Part shown: piece after piece, positions 1 to 10,097 of the stretch
How the letters are laid out: the number at the start of each line of letters is the position of its first letter
How positions within the stretch are numbered: the stretch's first letter is position 1
DNA from: Bombyx mori
Lineage: Eukaryota > Arthropoda > Insecta > Lepidoptera > Bombycidae
Length of the DNA: 64,000 bases
Reading direction: 5' to 3'
NCBI RefSeq assembly: GCF_030269925.1
Contig: NC_085130.1
Location: 5,158,501-5,222,500, forward strand
Made by a program: the position numbers and the translations under genes
Notes under the pieces: model-generated
Databases searched by the model: none
Seen by the model: only the letters and a program-made list of their open reading frames with translations
What the model was told of the DNA's origin: nothing

Positions 1-1105
1 AGTAATAGGTTATTGATACGGAACCAATGAACCACACACGAAATCGCATCATTCACTTCGTCATAGACTTGTAATTGTCGTTTAATTTTAAATAATAAAG
101 ATGTATCATCTGCGAATAATACGACCTCGTGTCGGGACTCAATAAAACTAGGCAAATCGTTTATATATATTAGAAATAAAAAAGGACCCAAAATGGAACC
201 CTGAGGTACACCCATTTTCAACGTGGTGCCTGAAGATCTATTTCCTTTCACATCTACTGTTTGTATCCTTCCTGATAAATAGGAAGTAATAAGTTCCAAT
301 GCACCATCCCTAATACCATAGTGATGTAGTTTCCTCACCAATGTTTCATGTTCAACACAGTCAAATGCTTTGGATAAGTCACAGAAAATTCCAAGACAAT
401 CATGCGATTCCTCCCAAGATTGAAATATATTTTTGATTAGATAAGCACCTGCATCAGTTGTAGAGCGACCCCTTGTAAACCCGAATTGTTTATTATGAAG
501 CAGGTTATTTGATTTAAAATGTTCTAAAAGTTGTGTCAAAATAATTTTTTCAAAGATTTTACTCAACGTAGGAAGTACTGAAATAGGTCTATAGTTAGAG
601 GGGTCATCAGTACTACCAGATTTAAAAAGAGGAATCACTTTACTATGTTTCATTAAGTCAGGAAATACACCACACTTAATACAATCATTAAAAATACTAA
701 CAAGATGAGAAGCAATAATGTCTATTACAGACTTCAAAACCTTTACTGATATTCCCCACAAGTCAGCTGTATTTTTTACATTAAGGCTATTAAAGCTTTT
801 TATTATATTGTTTGAATTAATTTTCTTAAATTTAAAAATTTCATTGCATTTCTTGACATGGTTATGCAATAATATTTCAGCTGCTGTGGGGGATGAATTT
901 AGAGATGTGGTAGTTGAAACTGGAATGTCAGAGAAAAACTTTTCAAAAGCATTAGCCACATCTTCATGACTAGTTACCAATTTATCGTCTATTTTTAACG
1001 AGAATTCTTGATGGCTATTTCTGACTTTTCCACTTTCTCTACCAATGATGTTCCAAGTCATCTTTATCTTGTCAGGGGCATTTTTGATTAAATCACTTAA
1101 ATGTA
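1..1105 (-). mobile_element. CR1/Jockey-like LINE, ORF2 reverse transcriptase fragment, cut by the left window edge
   Basis: Read on the minus strand, one frame stays open from about 1105 to base 1. It gives ordered reverse transcriptase blocks: NYRPIS (about 597-580), SKAFDCVEH (about 385-360), GVPQGSILGP (about 217-188) and FADDTSLLFK (about 120-91), then the W-x-N-N-L-L-L segment typical of non-LTR elements. No stop or frameshift is seen, so the copy may be fairly young. The 5' end is lost where it meets a Bm1 SINE near 1110-1130, and the 3' end lies outside the window. The YADD-type box reads FADDT, as in CR1/Jockey-group LINEs. The exact family is not identified. Confidence 0.85.
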
Positions 1106-1127
1106 AAGATTTTGCCGCTAAACAAAC

Positions 1128-1440
1128 AACGATGCAACGGTCTTCGAATCTCAGGCGGGTACGAATTTTTCTAATGAAATACGTACTCAACAAATGTTCA
1201 CGATTGACTTCCACGGTGAAGGAATAACATCGTGTAATAAAAATCAAACCCGCAAAATTATAATTTGCGTAATTACTGGTGGTAGGACCTCTTATGAGTC
1301 CGCACGGGTAGGTACCACAACCTCGCCTATTTCTGCCGTGAAGCAGTAATGCGTTTCGGTTTGAAGGGTGGGGCAGCCGTTGTAACTATACTTGAGACCT
1401 TAGAACTTATATCTCAAGGTGGGTGGCGCATTTACGTCAT
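1128..1440 (+). mobile_element. Bm1 SINE, truncated at both ends
   Basis: Starts inside the tRNA-like head (box B remnant around 1139-1150), keeps the central block with ACATCGTGTAATAAAAATC, and stops before the usual TGTAGATGTCTATGGGCTCC and A-rich tail. It abuts the 5' break of the LINE fragment on its left. Confidence 0.85.
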
Positions 1441-1813
1441 AGATTTTTTAAAGTACGCATTTTTTAAAGCTTTCTTTTACTTCATTACACATTAAAATAC
1501 CGTTAGATGAATACTACATAATATAGTGACTTTTAATAAATCTAGCATAGTTCAATTTTTAGTATGGTATTTTTACCGCTACCGCTTTTAACGCTGATTC
1601 TTGCCAGCGACCCATGGATTGCCAAACACAGGAACTCTGAAAAATATAGCTCGAAATACTTCACAAAGCTAAACGTGATAAACGGGTTTGTTTGTTTGAG
1701 TTTTTATTATCTATGTTTAATTTTGTATGTAAAGAAAAATTATTAATTTAATATTTTTAATTTTAAAAGAAATTAAGGGCTTTAAACGTTTTTTTTTTAT
1801 TATATCACAGAAA
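1441..1813. other. AT-rich stretch without recognisable gene
   Basis: A 60-codon frame at 1564-1746 has no recognised domain or splice context. I see nothing else supportable here. Confidence 0.5.
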
Positions 1814-1922
1814 GCAGGTAGGCAGCGTCTTGGCTCTGCCCCTAGTATTGCTGAAGTCCATAAGCGATGGTAGCCACTCACTATCAGATGGGCCGTACGC
1901 TCGTCTACCTACTAGGGCAGTA
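1814..1922 (+). mobile_element. BMC1-like LINE 3' end fragment
   Basis: Matches the last ~110 bp of the large LINE at 8303-10918 (GTAGGCAGCG... through ...CTCGTCTACCTAC and an AGGGCARTAA terminus). Heavily 5'-truncated and diverged by several substitutions. Confidence 0.8.
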
Positions 1923-2237
1923 ATCATCCTTGTCACTGCTCTACGAGATAATCTTTGGCGATAAAAAAAATATATTTTCTATTTGGTCCGCAGCAATGTC
2001 GCCTTTGCTAAGCAAAAGTCTTTTGTGAAAACAGTAAAACTTAACCCGTCTATTGACTTTAGTTTGCCTTTTTTTTTTGCTAATACAAAACAGGTACATC
2101 GATACCAGCTATTCAATTTAGCGTAGAGCATAATAATATGGTCATACCAAAAGATAAAAGGATACGTGTTTTACTAACAAGAATATTAACCAGTTTTTTT
2201 TTAATTTATAATTTTAATTTCAATTTTATGATTTTTT

Positions 2238-2479
2238 TTTTATTGCTTAGATGAGTGGAAGAGCTCACAGCCCACCTGCTGTTAAGTGGTTACTGGAGCC
2301 CATAGACATCTACAACAAAAATGCCGCTACCCACCTTGAGTTATGTGTTCTAAGGTCTCAGTATAGTTAGAACGGCTGCCCCATTTTTCAAACCAAAATG
2401 CATTACTGCTTCACGGCAGAAATAGGCAGGGTACCTACCAGTGCGGACTCACAAGAGGTCCTACCGTCAGTAAAGTTGT
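2238..2479 (-). mobile_element. Bm1 SINE, 3' half
   Basis: Begins with TTTTTTTATTGCTTAGATG (the complement of the A-rich tail) and ends with CCTACCGTCAGTAA. The tRNA-like head is missing. This length class, ending at the CACCAGTAA point, recurs many times in the window and looks like a common 5' truncation point. Confidence 0.85.
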
Positions 2480-2949
2480 TTAATATGAGTTGGAAAAACA
2501 ATTGAAGCCGTAAAAGGACATCGATAAACATTAAAACCTAAATCGGGATACCGCTAATTAGCTAATTACCGCAAATACAAAGATCTTTAATATTACCGAA
2601 ACTTAATTGCAAGAAATATGTCTCGAAGATTCGAAAAACTCTTTCGCCAGAGCAAAAAAGCCTCGATATTTGAAAACCAACTAATTGGAGTATTTCGAAT
2701 GGAAAATATCTTCCATTATTACAAGCCTTTTTAAAGCTTTCGCATCATTAGGGAAAGAGACGTCTAAAGATGGCCAATTACTGTGAAATGATGAGAAATT
2801 TCTTCTTTAGAAATTAAATTTTTATTGCTTTTAATACACTAGTGGACCTTCTTACACTAGCATTAAGTGTTTCCTGAAGCAGGCACAAATGATCAATCAC
2901 TATAGAACAATACGACTTACACAATAAAATAATTATTGCTAAATTTATA
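2480..2949. other. Unique-looking spacer
   Basis: No open frame of note, no tandem repeat and no repeat family that I recognise. Confidence 0.4.
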
Positions 2950-3199
2950 ATTTTCTTTATTGCTTAGGTAGGTGGACGAACTCACAGCCCACCTGGTGTA
3001 AAGCGGTTACCGCAGCCCATAGACATCTACAACGTAAATGCGCCACCCACCTTGAGATATAAGTTCTAAAGTCTCAATTATAGTTACAACGGTTGCCCCA
3101 CCCTTCGAACCGAAACGCATTACTGCTTCACGGCAGAAATAGGCGGGGTGGTGGTACCTACCCGTGCGAATACACAAGAGGTCCTACCACCAGTAGCTT
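2950..3199 (-). mobile_element. Bm1 SINE, 3' half
   Basis: Tail complement TTTATTGCTTAGGTAGGTGG to CCTACCACCAGTAG. Same truncation class as the copy at 2238. Confidence 0.88.
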
Positions 3200-3382
3200 A
3201 CCACCAGTACTTACTATTTGTAGAGTATCGAAAGCGGTGGATACTAAGATCCTTTTAGTCTTGCCACGAAGCAGGCTTTCAATTTGAATTTGATACAAGC
3301 ATTGAGACAGCCGATATACGAGAGAAAGACTACAACCATTCGACACAATATAGAAGGCAATATTCACGTGTCTATAGGCTTA

Positions 3383-3620
3383 TAAATAAACTAGCTGTAC
3401 CCGTCCGCTTCGCTAGGCATTTAAAATTAACATTATTATTTCTCACAAAGATTCTCATCATTAACGCCCCCGCAACTGGTGTAGGGAGTCCAACACTCAT
3501 ATAAATATTAGTCTATCCGTTAAGTACATGTATTTTCTACATGGATACCAAGTTTCAAGTCAATCGGATGCACAGTAGTTATAACGGAAGATTCGTAAAA
3601 ACCACGGTAGATTTATATAT
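3383..3620 (+). repeat. Interspersed repeat, CTAGCTGTACCCGTCCGCTTCG family
   Basis: Begins CTAGCTGTACCCGTCCGC and contains GCCCCCGCAACTGGTGTAGG. A second copy in the opposite orientation lies at 27605-27775. The layout (conserved head, then a line resembling 'tcaagtcaatcggatgcacag' of LINE-derived 3' tails) suggests a LINE/SINE 3' end, but the family is not identified. Confidence 0.6.
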
Positions 3621-3654
3621 TAGTATGGATAAACAAATGAAGAGTCTAACTCTT

Positions 3655-4229
3655 TGACTGCCGTGTAGGTCACCGGTGCCCTACGCGGCGCACTGAAGTC
3701 ATTATGTCGATTCCTGTTACTAAAGCGTCTGGATTGCGTATCTTTGCCTTCTTTTGTTTGTTAACGTATTGTTACGCGCTGGGGTTCGGGAGAAATAAAA
3801 TTTCACCAAAGTACAATTTAAAAACTGTATTCAACACTTAAAACACTTAAACACTTCACAAACACTTTAAAACACTCAACAAACACTTTAAAACTCTCAA
3901 TTCGCTTGTTCCGCTTCGCTTCAGGTGATCCGTTCGCTGTTTCGCTTCGAGTAGTTCCGATTTTGACTGACTGCGTGCCATCTCTGCCACGCTTTTATAG
4001 TCGATACCTCAATCCCTAGAATTATCTAGAATTATCTACCAGATAGATGGCGTTACTCTTACCGGCGTAATAGTATATTTTATTCTTTTAGGTCTCTTTC
4101 ACTTTGAACATCTTCAGGTCCGTCTTTCCCAGAATCTACTAGATATTCTGGCGCCTTAGTAAGAACATCGAAGAGAGACATAATTACTTCAGAACGCCAC
4201 GTACGACAACGGTGACCTACACGGCAGTC
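3655..4229. mobile_element. Non-autonomous TIR DNA transposon, about 575 bp
   Basis: Left terminus TTGACTGCCGTGTAGGTCAC (from 3655) reappears as its reverse complement GTGACCTACACGGCAGTCAA ending near 4229. The arms match perfectly over about 22 bp. The interior has no transposase frame and carries a run of ACACTT-type short repeats at 3834-3900. A target duplication is not clear, so the superfamily stays open. Confidence 0.65.
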
Positions 4230-4282
4230 AACGTGTTATTTAAAAAAAATATTAACTTAATTTTAAAATGAGTTACTTTATA

Positions 4283-4292
4283 CCCCTTAACT
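4283..4292 (+). repeat. Target site duplication of the R1-clade LINE, left copy
   Basis: CCCCTTAACT here is repeated exactly at 5695-5704, directly after the poly(A) of the LINE. Confidence 0.9.
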
Positions 4293-5694
4293 TGGCACTG
4301 TACGGGGCTCCAGTGTGGTGCCACGCCCTGACCCGCGACAACGTTGGGGCGTTGCGACGTCCGCAGCGCGTGATTGCGGTCAGGGCGGTTCGTGGATACC
4401 GCACCGTCTCGTTCGAGGCGGCGTGCGTGCTAGCTGGGACGCCTCCCTGGGACCTGGAAGCGGAGGCGCTCGCTGCGGATTACGCGTGGCGATGCGATCT
4501 CCGCTCCAGGGGGAAGCCGCGTCCTGGCGCGGCGGAAGTTCGAGCGCGGAAGCTTCAATCTCGGCGTTCCGTGCTCGAGGCGTGGTCTCGCCGCCTGGCG
4601 GACCCCGCCTACGGGCGACGGACCGTCGAGGCGATCCGCCCGGTCCTCTCGGACTGGGTGAATCGCGACCGAGGACGTCTCACCTTCCGAGCGACGCAGG
4701 TGCTCACGGAACACGGCTGTTTCGGTCGCTACCTGCACCTCGTCGCCCGGAGGGAGCCGACGCCGAAGTGCCATCACTGCAGTGGCTGCAACGAGGACAC
4801 GGCGGAGCACACGCTCGCGTACTGCCCCGCTTTCGCGGAGCAGCGCCGCGTCCTCGTTGCAAAAATAGGACCGGACTTGTCGCTTCCGACCGTCGTGGCT
4901 ACGATGCTCGGCAGCGACGAGTCCTGGCAGGCGATGCTCGACTTCTGCGAGTCCACCATCTCGCAGAAGGAGGCGGCGGAACGGGAGAGGGAGAGCTCTT
5001 CTTCCCTCTCGGCGCCGTGCCGCCGCCGTCGGGCCGGGGGTCGGAGGAGGGCGTTTGTCCAGCTCCAGCCCCTATGAGGAGCAGTCTCCTCCCGGTGATG
5101 GTCACGGGGCGACCTAAGGGGGTTGAGGCTGCGCCGCACGCTACCGTCACTCTAGCGCGCTGGCACCAGGAGGACGGGACGGCGCGTCGGCGGCTGCGGA
5201 CTGCGATGCGGTCCGCATTTTCGTCGTCGCTGTCGTCGCCGAACATACTGTTGAAGAGCAACCCGGTCGGCGGTGTATCGCGTTCCGACCCGGCAGGCTG
5301 TTTCTGGCCCAGCGGGGTATCCCGGAACACCAGCGGCACCGCCCGGGCGGCCTGGTAGGGCCGCCGTACCGCGGAGACTGACGTCGTTGGTCGTCGACTA
5401 TCGCCTCGACGACCCGTCGGTCGGGCGTCCTCGGGGTGGCGCCGCGTGTCTGGTTGTAGCGTTGACCGCGGGAACCCCCCTACTCTGAACGGGTTCTGAC
5501 CCCGGACGGAGATCGGACGTCGGGTGTAAGAGTGCAGGGGAGTCGTTTAGTGGGTGGGCCCTAAAATCCTTGGGCCCGCGATCTGCTCTCAACACCTGCA
5601 GATCGTTGAGTCTCACATACCCCGCGCGCCCCCTAGGCGCGGGGACCTCGTAGGAGGTTCGGCCGCCGGCCCGAAAAAAAAAAAAAAAAAAAAA
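4293..5694 (+). mobile_element. R1-clade LINE, 5'-truncated, poly(A)-tailed
   Basis: Inserted between two perfect 10-bp copies of CCCCTTAACT, ending in a ~20-bp A run (5674-5694). It is GC-rich (well above its AT-rich surroundings). It contains the C-terminal part of ORF2 and a ~600-bp 3' UTR with the palindromic CCGCGCGCC...GGCGCGGGG end. The same 3' end occurs at 49945-50094 and, inverted, at 51764-52724. R1 itself targets 28S rDNA; this insertion is in non-ribosomal DNA, so it is an R1-clade relative and not R1 proper. Confidence 0.9.
4295..5077 (+). CDS. R1-clade LINE ORF2, C-terminal fragment with CCHC zinc finger
   Basis: About 260 codons from the LINE junction to TGA. The N-terminal part (LALYGAPVWC, ...RRPQRVIAVRAVRGYRTVS) matches the region just after the reverse transcriptase in R1-group ORF2 proteins. 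The C-terminal part carries a C-x2-C ... H-x4-C finger (CHHC, then EHTLAYC, about residues 167-187 counting from the methionine at 4268), the putative nucleic-acid-binding knuckle of these proteins. The endonuclease and catalytic RT are absent because of 5' truncation. The frame itself is undamaged to its stop. The upstream ATG at 4268 belongs to the flank, not to the element. It cannot encode active retrotransposition machinery. Confidence 0.85.
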   Translation, partial: ALYGAPVWCHALTRDNVGALRRPQRVIAVRAVRGYRTVSFEAACVLAGTPPWDLEAEALAADYAWRCDLRSRGKPRPGAAEVRARKLQSRRSVLEAWSRRLADPAYGRRTVEAIRPVLSDWVNRDRGRLTFRATQVLTEHGCFGRYLHLVARREPTPKCHHCSGCNEDTAEHTLAYCPAFAEQRRVLVAKIGPDLSLPTVVATMLGSDESWQAMLDFCESTISQKEAAERERESSSSLSAPCRRRRAGGRRRAFVQLQPL

Positions 5695-5704
5695 CCCCTT
5701 AACT

Positions 5705-6129
5705 ATGTCAAGGGAGCATGTCCTCTTTATCCATTAAGGTCTATCTTGCGCGATATCTTCACTGACGTCCTTCTCACGCATAACCTTGACACAGTCAATC
5801 CAAGTCCTTTTAAGACGCCCTCTCGTTACGTTACCATGAATTGAAAGTAAATGAATACAACAACTTTTAAACTGAATCCACATTACCGTTAAATACTTTC
5901 ACTCTTGGACTACATAATTATTTCCTCTCGGAATATTTCTATGTTCGCATTTAAATGTGGATCTATCTAGTTTGTTTCTATTTGATACACATGCGTCTTT
6001 CTATCAGGCGCCACACCAAACATAGAACTTGATTAGAGTGGTATGACAAAAAAAACCACCGTATTCTTTGTAAAGAATTTCTCGCCGTAAAAATAGCCTC
6101 GAACACTTGCTCTGAGCTACATGACGGCA
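5705..6129. other. Spacer after the LINE
   Basis: Starts with the right-hand target duplication at 5695-5704. AT-rich, no recognised gene or repeat. Confidence 0.4.
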
Positions 6130-6382
6130 CATTTTTATTTATTTATTGCTTAATTGGGTGGACTATCTCACAGCCCGCCTGGTGTTAAGTGGTTACCGGA
6201 GCCCATAGACATCTACAATGTAAATGCGCCACCCACCTTGAGATATAAGTTCTTAGGTCTCAGTATAGTTACAACGGCTGCCCCACCCTTCAAACCGAAA
6301 CGCATTACTCCTCCACGGCAGAAATAGGCGGGGTGGTGGTACCAGCCCGTGCGGACTCACTAGAGGTCCTACCACCAGTAAA
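6130..6382 (-). mobile_element. Bm1 SINE, 3' half
   Basis: From TTTATTGCTTAATTGGGTGG to CCTACCACCAGTAA. Head missing. Confidence 0.88.
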
Positions 6383-6837
6383 AACTGACACTATTTTGTT
6401 TAGTAAATATTCTAGTTTTATATACGTACATGAGAGATTGATTGAATCACAAAAACTGCTCATTCCCTATGTACCCGATTTTCCTTTCTTGACCTTTATT
6501 ATTTGAAAACCTAAGCCCTCAGAAGGGTCTTAATTATGAATTAGTCTTCCATAGACCCTACAATCAGGTCATTGAATTTCTAGAATACCTAGGTCATTGC
6601 TTAAAGACGAAACGCGAGAGCTATAAACCTTTCAGATTCTGAACCGAAATTCCATTCCGTATTAAGTTAATCAATAATGAATGAGTGAGGTTCGTTAGAA
6701 TTAAATATTGATATTCGTTCTAGTCGATAGTGAATCAGATGAATTAATAGTATCAATTCGTTGCTCTTTTTCTTCACATACCATTCGTATTTTCCCCCCT
6801 ACGTGTTTGCTAATAGCCTAAGGGACTATTCCACCTA

Positions 6838-7235
6838 CGCCCGTACTGGTAGTTACGGGTTCAACCTGAGAGAATTTGCTAACACTAGCCCTAGCAAGTA
6901 GAAAGAAAACGTCCTAGAGGCCGGAGCCCCAAACGTTGGTCCGACCAGATCTCCGAGCAGCGGACTATTTAGCGCTGAACTACACCAGGCAACTGACCGG
7001 AACCGATGGAGACTGGCAGTCGACAAGCTGAAACGGAGTCACGATCCTTAGCAATGAGGGAGCGATGGAGAAGAAGAATAAGAAGCCCTAGCAAGAGCCG
7101 TGCTTCGCAGAATCTTCCACCGGATCGGAATGCGCCTCCCTGAGAAGATCCGGTGAGAAACTCAATGGGCTGTGTCTATAGGTTAGTTTGCTCGTCGAAC
7201 TCTTCGACGAGGAGACGCTCTGTTATACGGGACTT
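6838..7235 (-). mobile_element. LINE/SINE-type 3'-end repeat D1, split by a second insertion
   Basis: The complement carries the D1 landmarks GAGTTTCTCACCGGATCTTC and GATTCTGCGAAGCACGGCTC. The copy is interrupted at 6899-7085. D1 recurs at 19316, 28503, 38330-38970, 48510 and 53683, usually ending in GGTAGG plus an A run, which points to a retroposed 3' end. Confidence 0.65.
6899..7085 (+). mobile_element. RTE-like LINE 3' terminus (187 bp) with target duplication
   Basis: Flanked by CCCTAGCAAG at 6889-6898 and 7086-7095. One plus frame reads ATDRNRWRLAVDKLKRSHDP followed by stops and an acidic run, the typical extreme C-terminus of RTE-like ORF2 proteins. The tail is a GAAGAATAAG-type short repeat. 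A related C-terminus is at 25405-25560. Confidence 0.7.
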
Positions 7236-7504
7236 TTAAAACTATTTTAAAAAAAAAAAAATTATTAACTTCGAAGATACAAGAGATTCTACTTAGAAAG
7301 AGTGTGGCTCATAGTAACGACGCAGAGTGACTGACTTCGAGCCGACGGGGCTCCAGTATAATATATGTTAGGCCGGAAAGTGCTGATAGAGGCACTTTTC
7401 AGTCTTAGGTAAAGTAATTAATATACCAGATAATATTATAACAGCTCGTATGTAGGATTCGCTTAATAGTTTTCATGGAGCACTGTGACATACGACTTCA
7501 AACT

Positions 7505-7715
7505 AAGTTTTTTTTTATTGCTTAGATGGACGAGCTCACAGCCCACTTGGTGTTAAGTGGTTACTGGAGCCCATAGACATCTACAACGTAAATGCGTCAC
7601 CCACCTTGAGATATAAGTTCTTAGGTCTCAGTATAGTTACCTCGGCTGCCCTGCCCTTCAAACCGAAACGCATTACTGCTTCACGGCTGAAATAGGCAGG
7701 GTGGTGGTGGTAAGT
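7505..7715 (-). mobile_element. Bm1 SINE, 3' half, shortened
   Basis: TTTTTTTATTGCTTAGATGG to GGCAGGGTGGTGGTGG. The last ~35 bp of the usual half copy are missing. Confidence 0.85.
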
Positions 7716-8294
7716 TCTCGGCAGTCAAAAAAGCTTCTATGCAGCTAGTTAGTATTTGGTAGGGTCTAAAAGCGACAGTCACGCTATTCGACGGGTCGTA
7801 CAGTACTTTTGTAGACAATAAGGAAGCTTAGCTTTTTTATGTAAAGCTAATGTAACTTAATCTTCAAGACGAACAAAAATCATGTTCACGACTTTTTGTG
7901 ACTATGGAAAATTCTGAAAAAAAATCTTGCCAAATTTCTTTTTCGATTCCTTAAATACCTACATAGTTATTCAAAACTAATCCGAGATAATTGTTCAGAA
8001 CGATAATGAAAGCTATTAAGTTCGTAGCGCTCTCCAGCTCACGAGCAATTAGAAAGGAATTTTCACAATTAATACGTAAAGATATTTCAAATCTGATGAT
8101 AATTATTATCCCGGGCCGTCCACTGTGATAATTAGCGACGGAAATTGTCCTAGATTTACGATCTGCCTGGAACTTAATATGTAAGTAAAGGCTAGACCAT
8201 AAAGTCAGGACAATGCTTTTGTAGCCGTTAAATCTTAATAGGTTTTCTTGAGTAGGTATATCTGTCTATTTCAGCAGCAATAAATTTGTTAAAC
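7716..8294. other. Spacer before the large LINE
   Basis: AT-rich, no frame or repeat recognised. Ends at the left target duplication AATATTTA (8295-8302). Confidence 0.4.
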
Positions 8295-8317
8295 AATATT
8301 TAGAGGGGACTAACCGC

Positions 8318-10096
8318 GTGCTTGAGCAGTACCCATCTGCGGAGGTGGTGGTTCTTGGAGACTTTAACGCTCACCACCAAGAGTGGTTGGGGTCCAGAAC
8401 CACTGACCTCCCGGGTCGGGCTGCCTACGATTTCGCCCTGGCCTACGGCTTCTCCCAGCTGGTGACACAGGCCACCCGTGTCCCAGATATTGAGGGGCAC
8501 GAGCCCTCTCTGTTGGACCTTCTGCTGACCACCGATCCGGCCGGATACAGTGTGGTGGTCAATGCTCCACTTGGATCGTCTGATCACTGCCTTATCCGTG
8601 CTGCGGTACCGATCTCTCGTCCTGGTCGTCGAATGACGACCGGGTATCGAAGAGTTTGGCGGTATATGTCAGCAGATTGGGATGGGTTGCGTGAATTTTA
8701 CGCATCCTACCCATGGGGGCGGCTCTGCTTTTCCTCTGGTGATCCTGACGTCTGTGCGGACCGACTTAAAAACGTGGTGCTTCGGGGGATGGAACTGTTC
8801 ATTCCTTCTTCCAAGGTGCTAGTCGGGGGTCGCAGTGGACCCTGGTATAACAATGCCAGTCGGGACGCTGCACGCCTCAAGCGGTCCGCATACGCGGCAT
8901 GGAATGATGCCAGGAGACGCCAGGATCCTAATACCTCTGAGGAAAGGCGGAAATTTAACGCCGCTTCTAGGTCCTATAAGAGGGCTATTGCCAGGACGAA
9001 GTCGGAGCACGTTGCCAGAATTGGCGAGCGACTGAAGAGCTATCCCGCCGGGAGCCGTGCTTTCTGGTCGCTCGCTAAGGCTGCAGAAGGTAACTTCTGC
9101 AGGTCTAGTCTCCCACCACTACGCAAGTCCGATGACAGTCTGGCCCATAGTGCGAAAGAGAAGGCTGACCTTCTGGTCAAACTCTTCGCCTCGAACTCGA
9201 CTGTGGACGACGGGGGTGCCACACCACCGAACATCCCCCGGTGTGATAGTTCCCTGCCGGAGATCTGCTTTACACAGTGTGCAGTCAGGCGGGAACTCCG
9301 ACTCCTGGACGTCCATAAGTCGAGTGGGCCGGACGGCATTCCTGCTGTGGTTCTGAAAAGGTGCGCCCCTGAGCTGACGCCTGCGCTAACGCGTTTGTAT
9401 CGCCTCTTTTATTGCACTAACAGGGTTCCGTCTTCATGGAAGAACGCCCACGTCCACCCTATCCCCAAGAAGGGTGACCGGTCGGACCCATCGAGCTATA
9501 GGCCTATCGCGATAACTTCCTTGCTTTCCAAAGTGATGGAGCGAATTATAAATATACAACTCCTGAAGTATCTTGAAGATCGCCAGCTGATCAGTGACCG
9601 ACAGTACGGTTTCCGTCACGGTCGCTCAGCTGGCGATCTTCTTGTATACCTTACTCACAGGTGGGCTGAAGCCTTGGAGAGCAAGGGCGAGGCTCTTGCT
9701 GTGAGCCTTGATATCGCGAAGGCCTTCGACAGGGTCTGGCATAGGGCACTTCTGTCGAAACTACCATCTTGCGGAATCCCCGAGGGTCTCTGCAAGTGGA
9801 TCGCTAGCTTTTTGGATGGGCGGAGCATCATGGTCGTTGTAGATGGTGACTGTTCTGATACCATGACCATTAACGCTGGCGTTCCACAAGGTTCGGTGCT
9901 CTCCCCCACGCTTTTCATCCTGTATATCAATGACATGCTGTCTATTGATGGCATGCATTGCTATGCGGATGACAGCACGGGGGATGCGCGATATATCGGC
10001 CATCAGAGTCTCTCTCGAAGCGTGGTGCAAGAGAGACTATCAAAACTTGTGTCTGAAGTGGTGAGCTTCTCTGGGGCGAGTCTCCAAATGGGGTGA
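8318..10096 (+). CDS. LINE ORF2: endonuclease (partial) and reverse transcriptase
   Basis: 592 codons. The endonuclease half starts in its middle: VVVLGDFNAHHQEW (residues ~10-23), LLDLLLTTDP (~64-73) and the catalytic-type LGSSDHCLI (~86-94) are visible, while the N-terminal part is lost by 5' truncation. The reverse transcriptase has YRPIAITSLLSKVMERI (~390-406), QYGFRHGRSAGD, LDIAKAFDRVWH, AGVPQGSVLSPTLF and the active-site box YADDS at 549-553. All catalytic RT blocks look intact. The frame ends in TGA at 10096 because of one extra base between about 10060 and 10080. The protein continues in the next frame (10098-10853). The methionine at 8318 is internal to the ancestral protein. ORF1 (gag-like) is absent. 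Confidence 0.9.
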   Translation: MLEQYPSAEVVVLGDFNAHHQEWLGSRTTDLPGRAAYDFALAYGFSQLVTQATRVPDIEGHEPSLLDLLLTTDPAGYSVVVNAPLGSSDHCLIRAAVPISRPGRRMTTGYRRVWRYMSADWDGLREFYASYPWGRLCFSSGDPDVCADRLKNVVLRGMELFIPSSKVLVGGRSGPWYNNASRDAARLKRSAYAAWNDARRRQDPNTSEERRKFNAASRSYKRAIARTKSEHVARIGERLKSYPAGSRAFWSLAKAAEGNFCRSSLPPLRKSDDSLAHSAKEKADLLVKLFASNSTVDDGGATPPNIPRCDSSLPEICFTQCAVRRELRLLDVHKSSGPDGIPAVVLKRCAPELTPALTRLYRLFYCTNRVPSSWKNAHVHPIPKKGDRSDPSSYRPIAITSLLSKVMERIINIQLLKYLEDRQLISDRQYGFRHGRSAGDLLVYLTHRWAEALESKGEALAVSLDIAKAFDRVWHRALLSKLPSCGIPEGLCKWIASFLDGRSIMVVVDGDCSDTMTINAGVPQGSVLSPTLFILYINDMLSIDGMHCYADDSTGDARYIGHQSLSRSVVQERLSKLVSEVVSFSGASLQMG

Positions 10097-10097
10097 A

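Noticed and set aside
4430..5339. Antisense frames of 120-146 codons
   Set aside because: They overlap the LINE coding region and its 3' UTR and arise from GC bias.
4315..5358. 347-codon frame on the plus strand
   Set aside because: Shadow of the GC-rich LINE ORF2 in another frame; composition (R, G, P rich) and lack of motifs fit a shadow.
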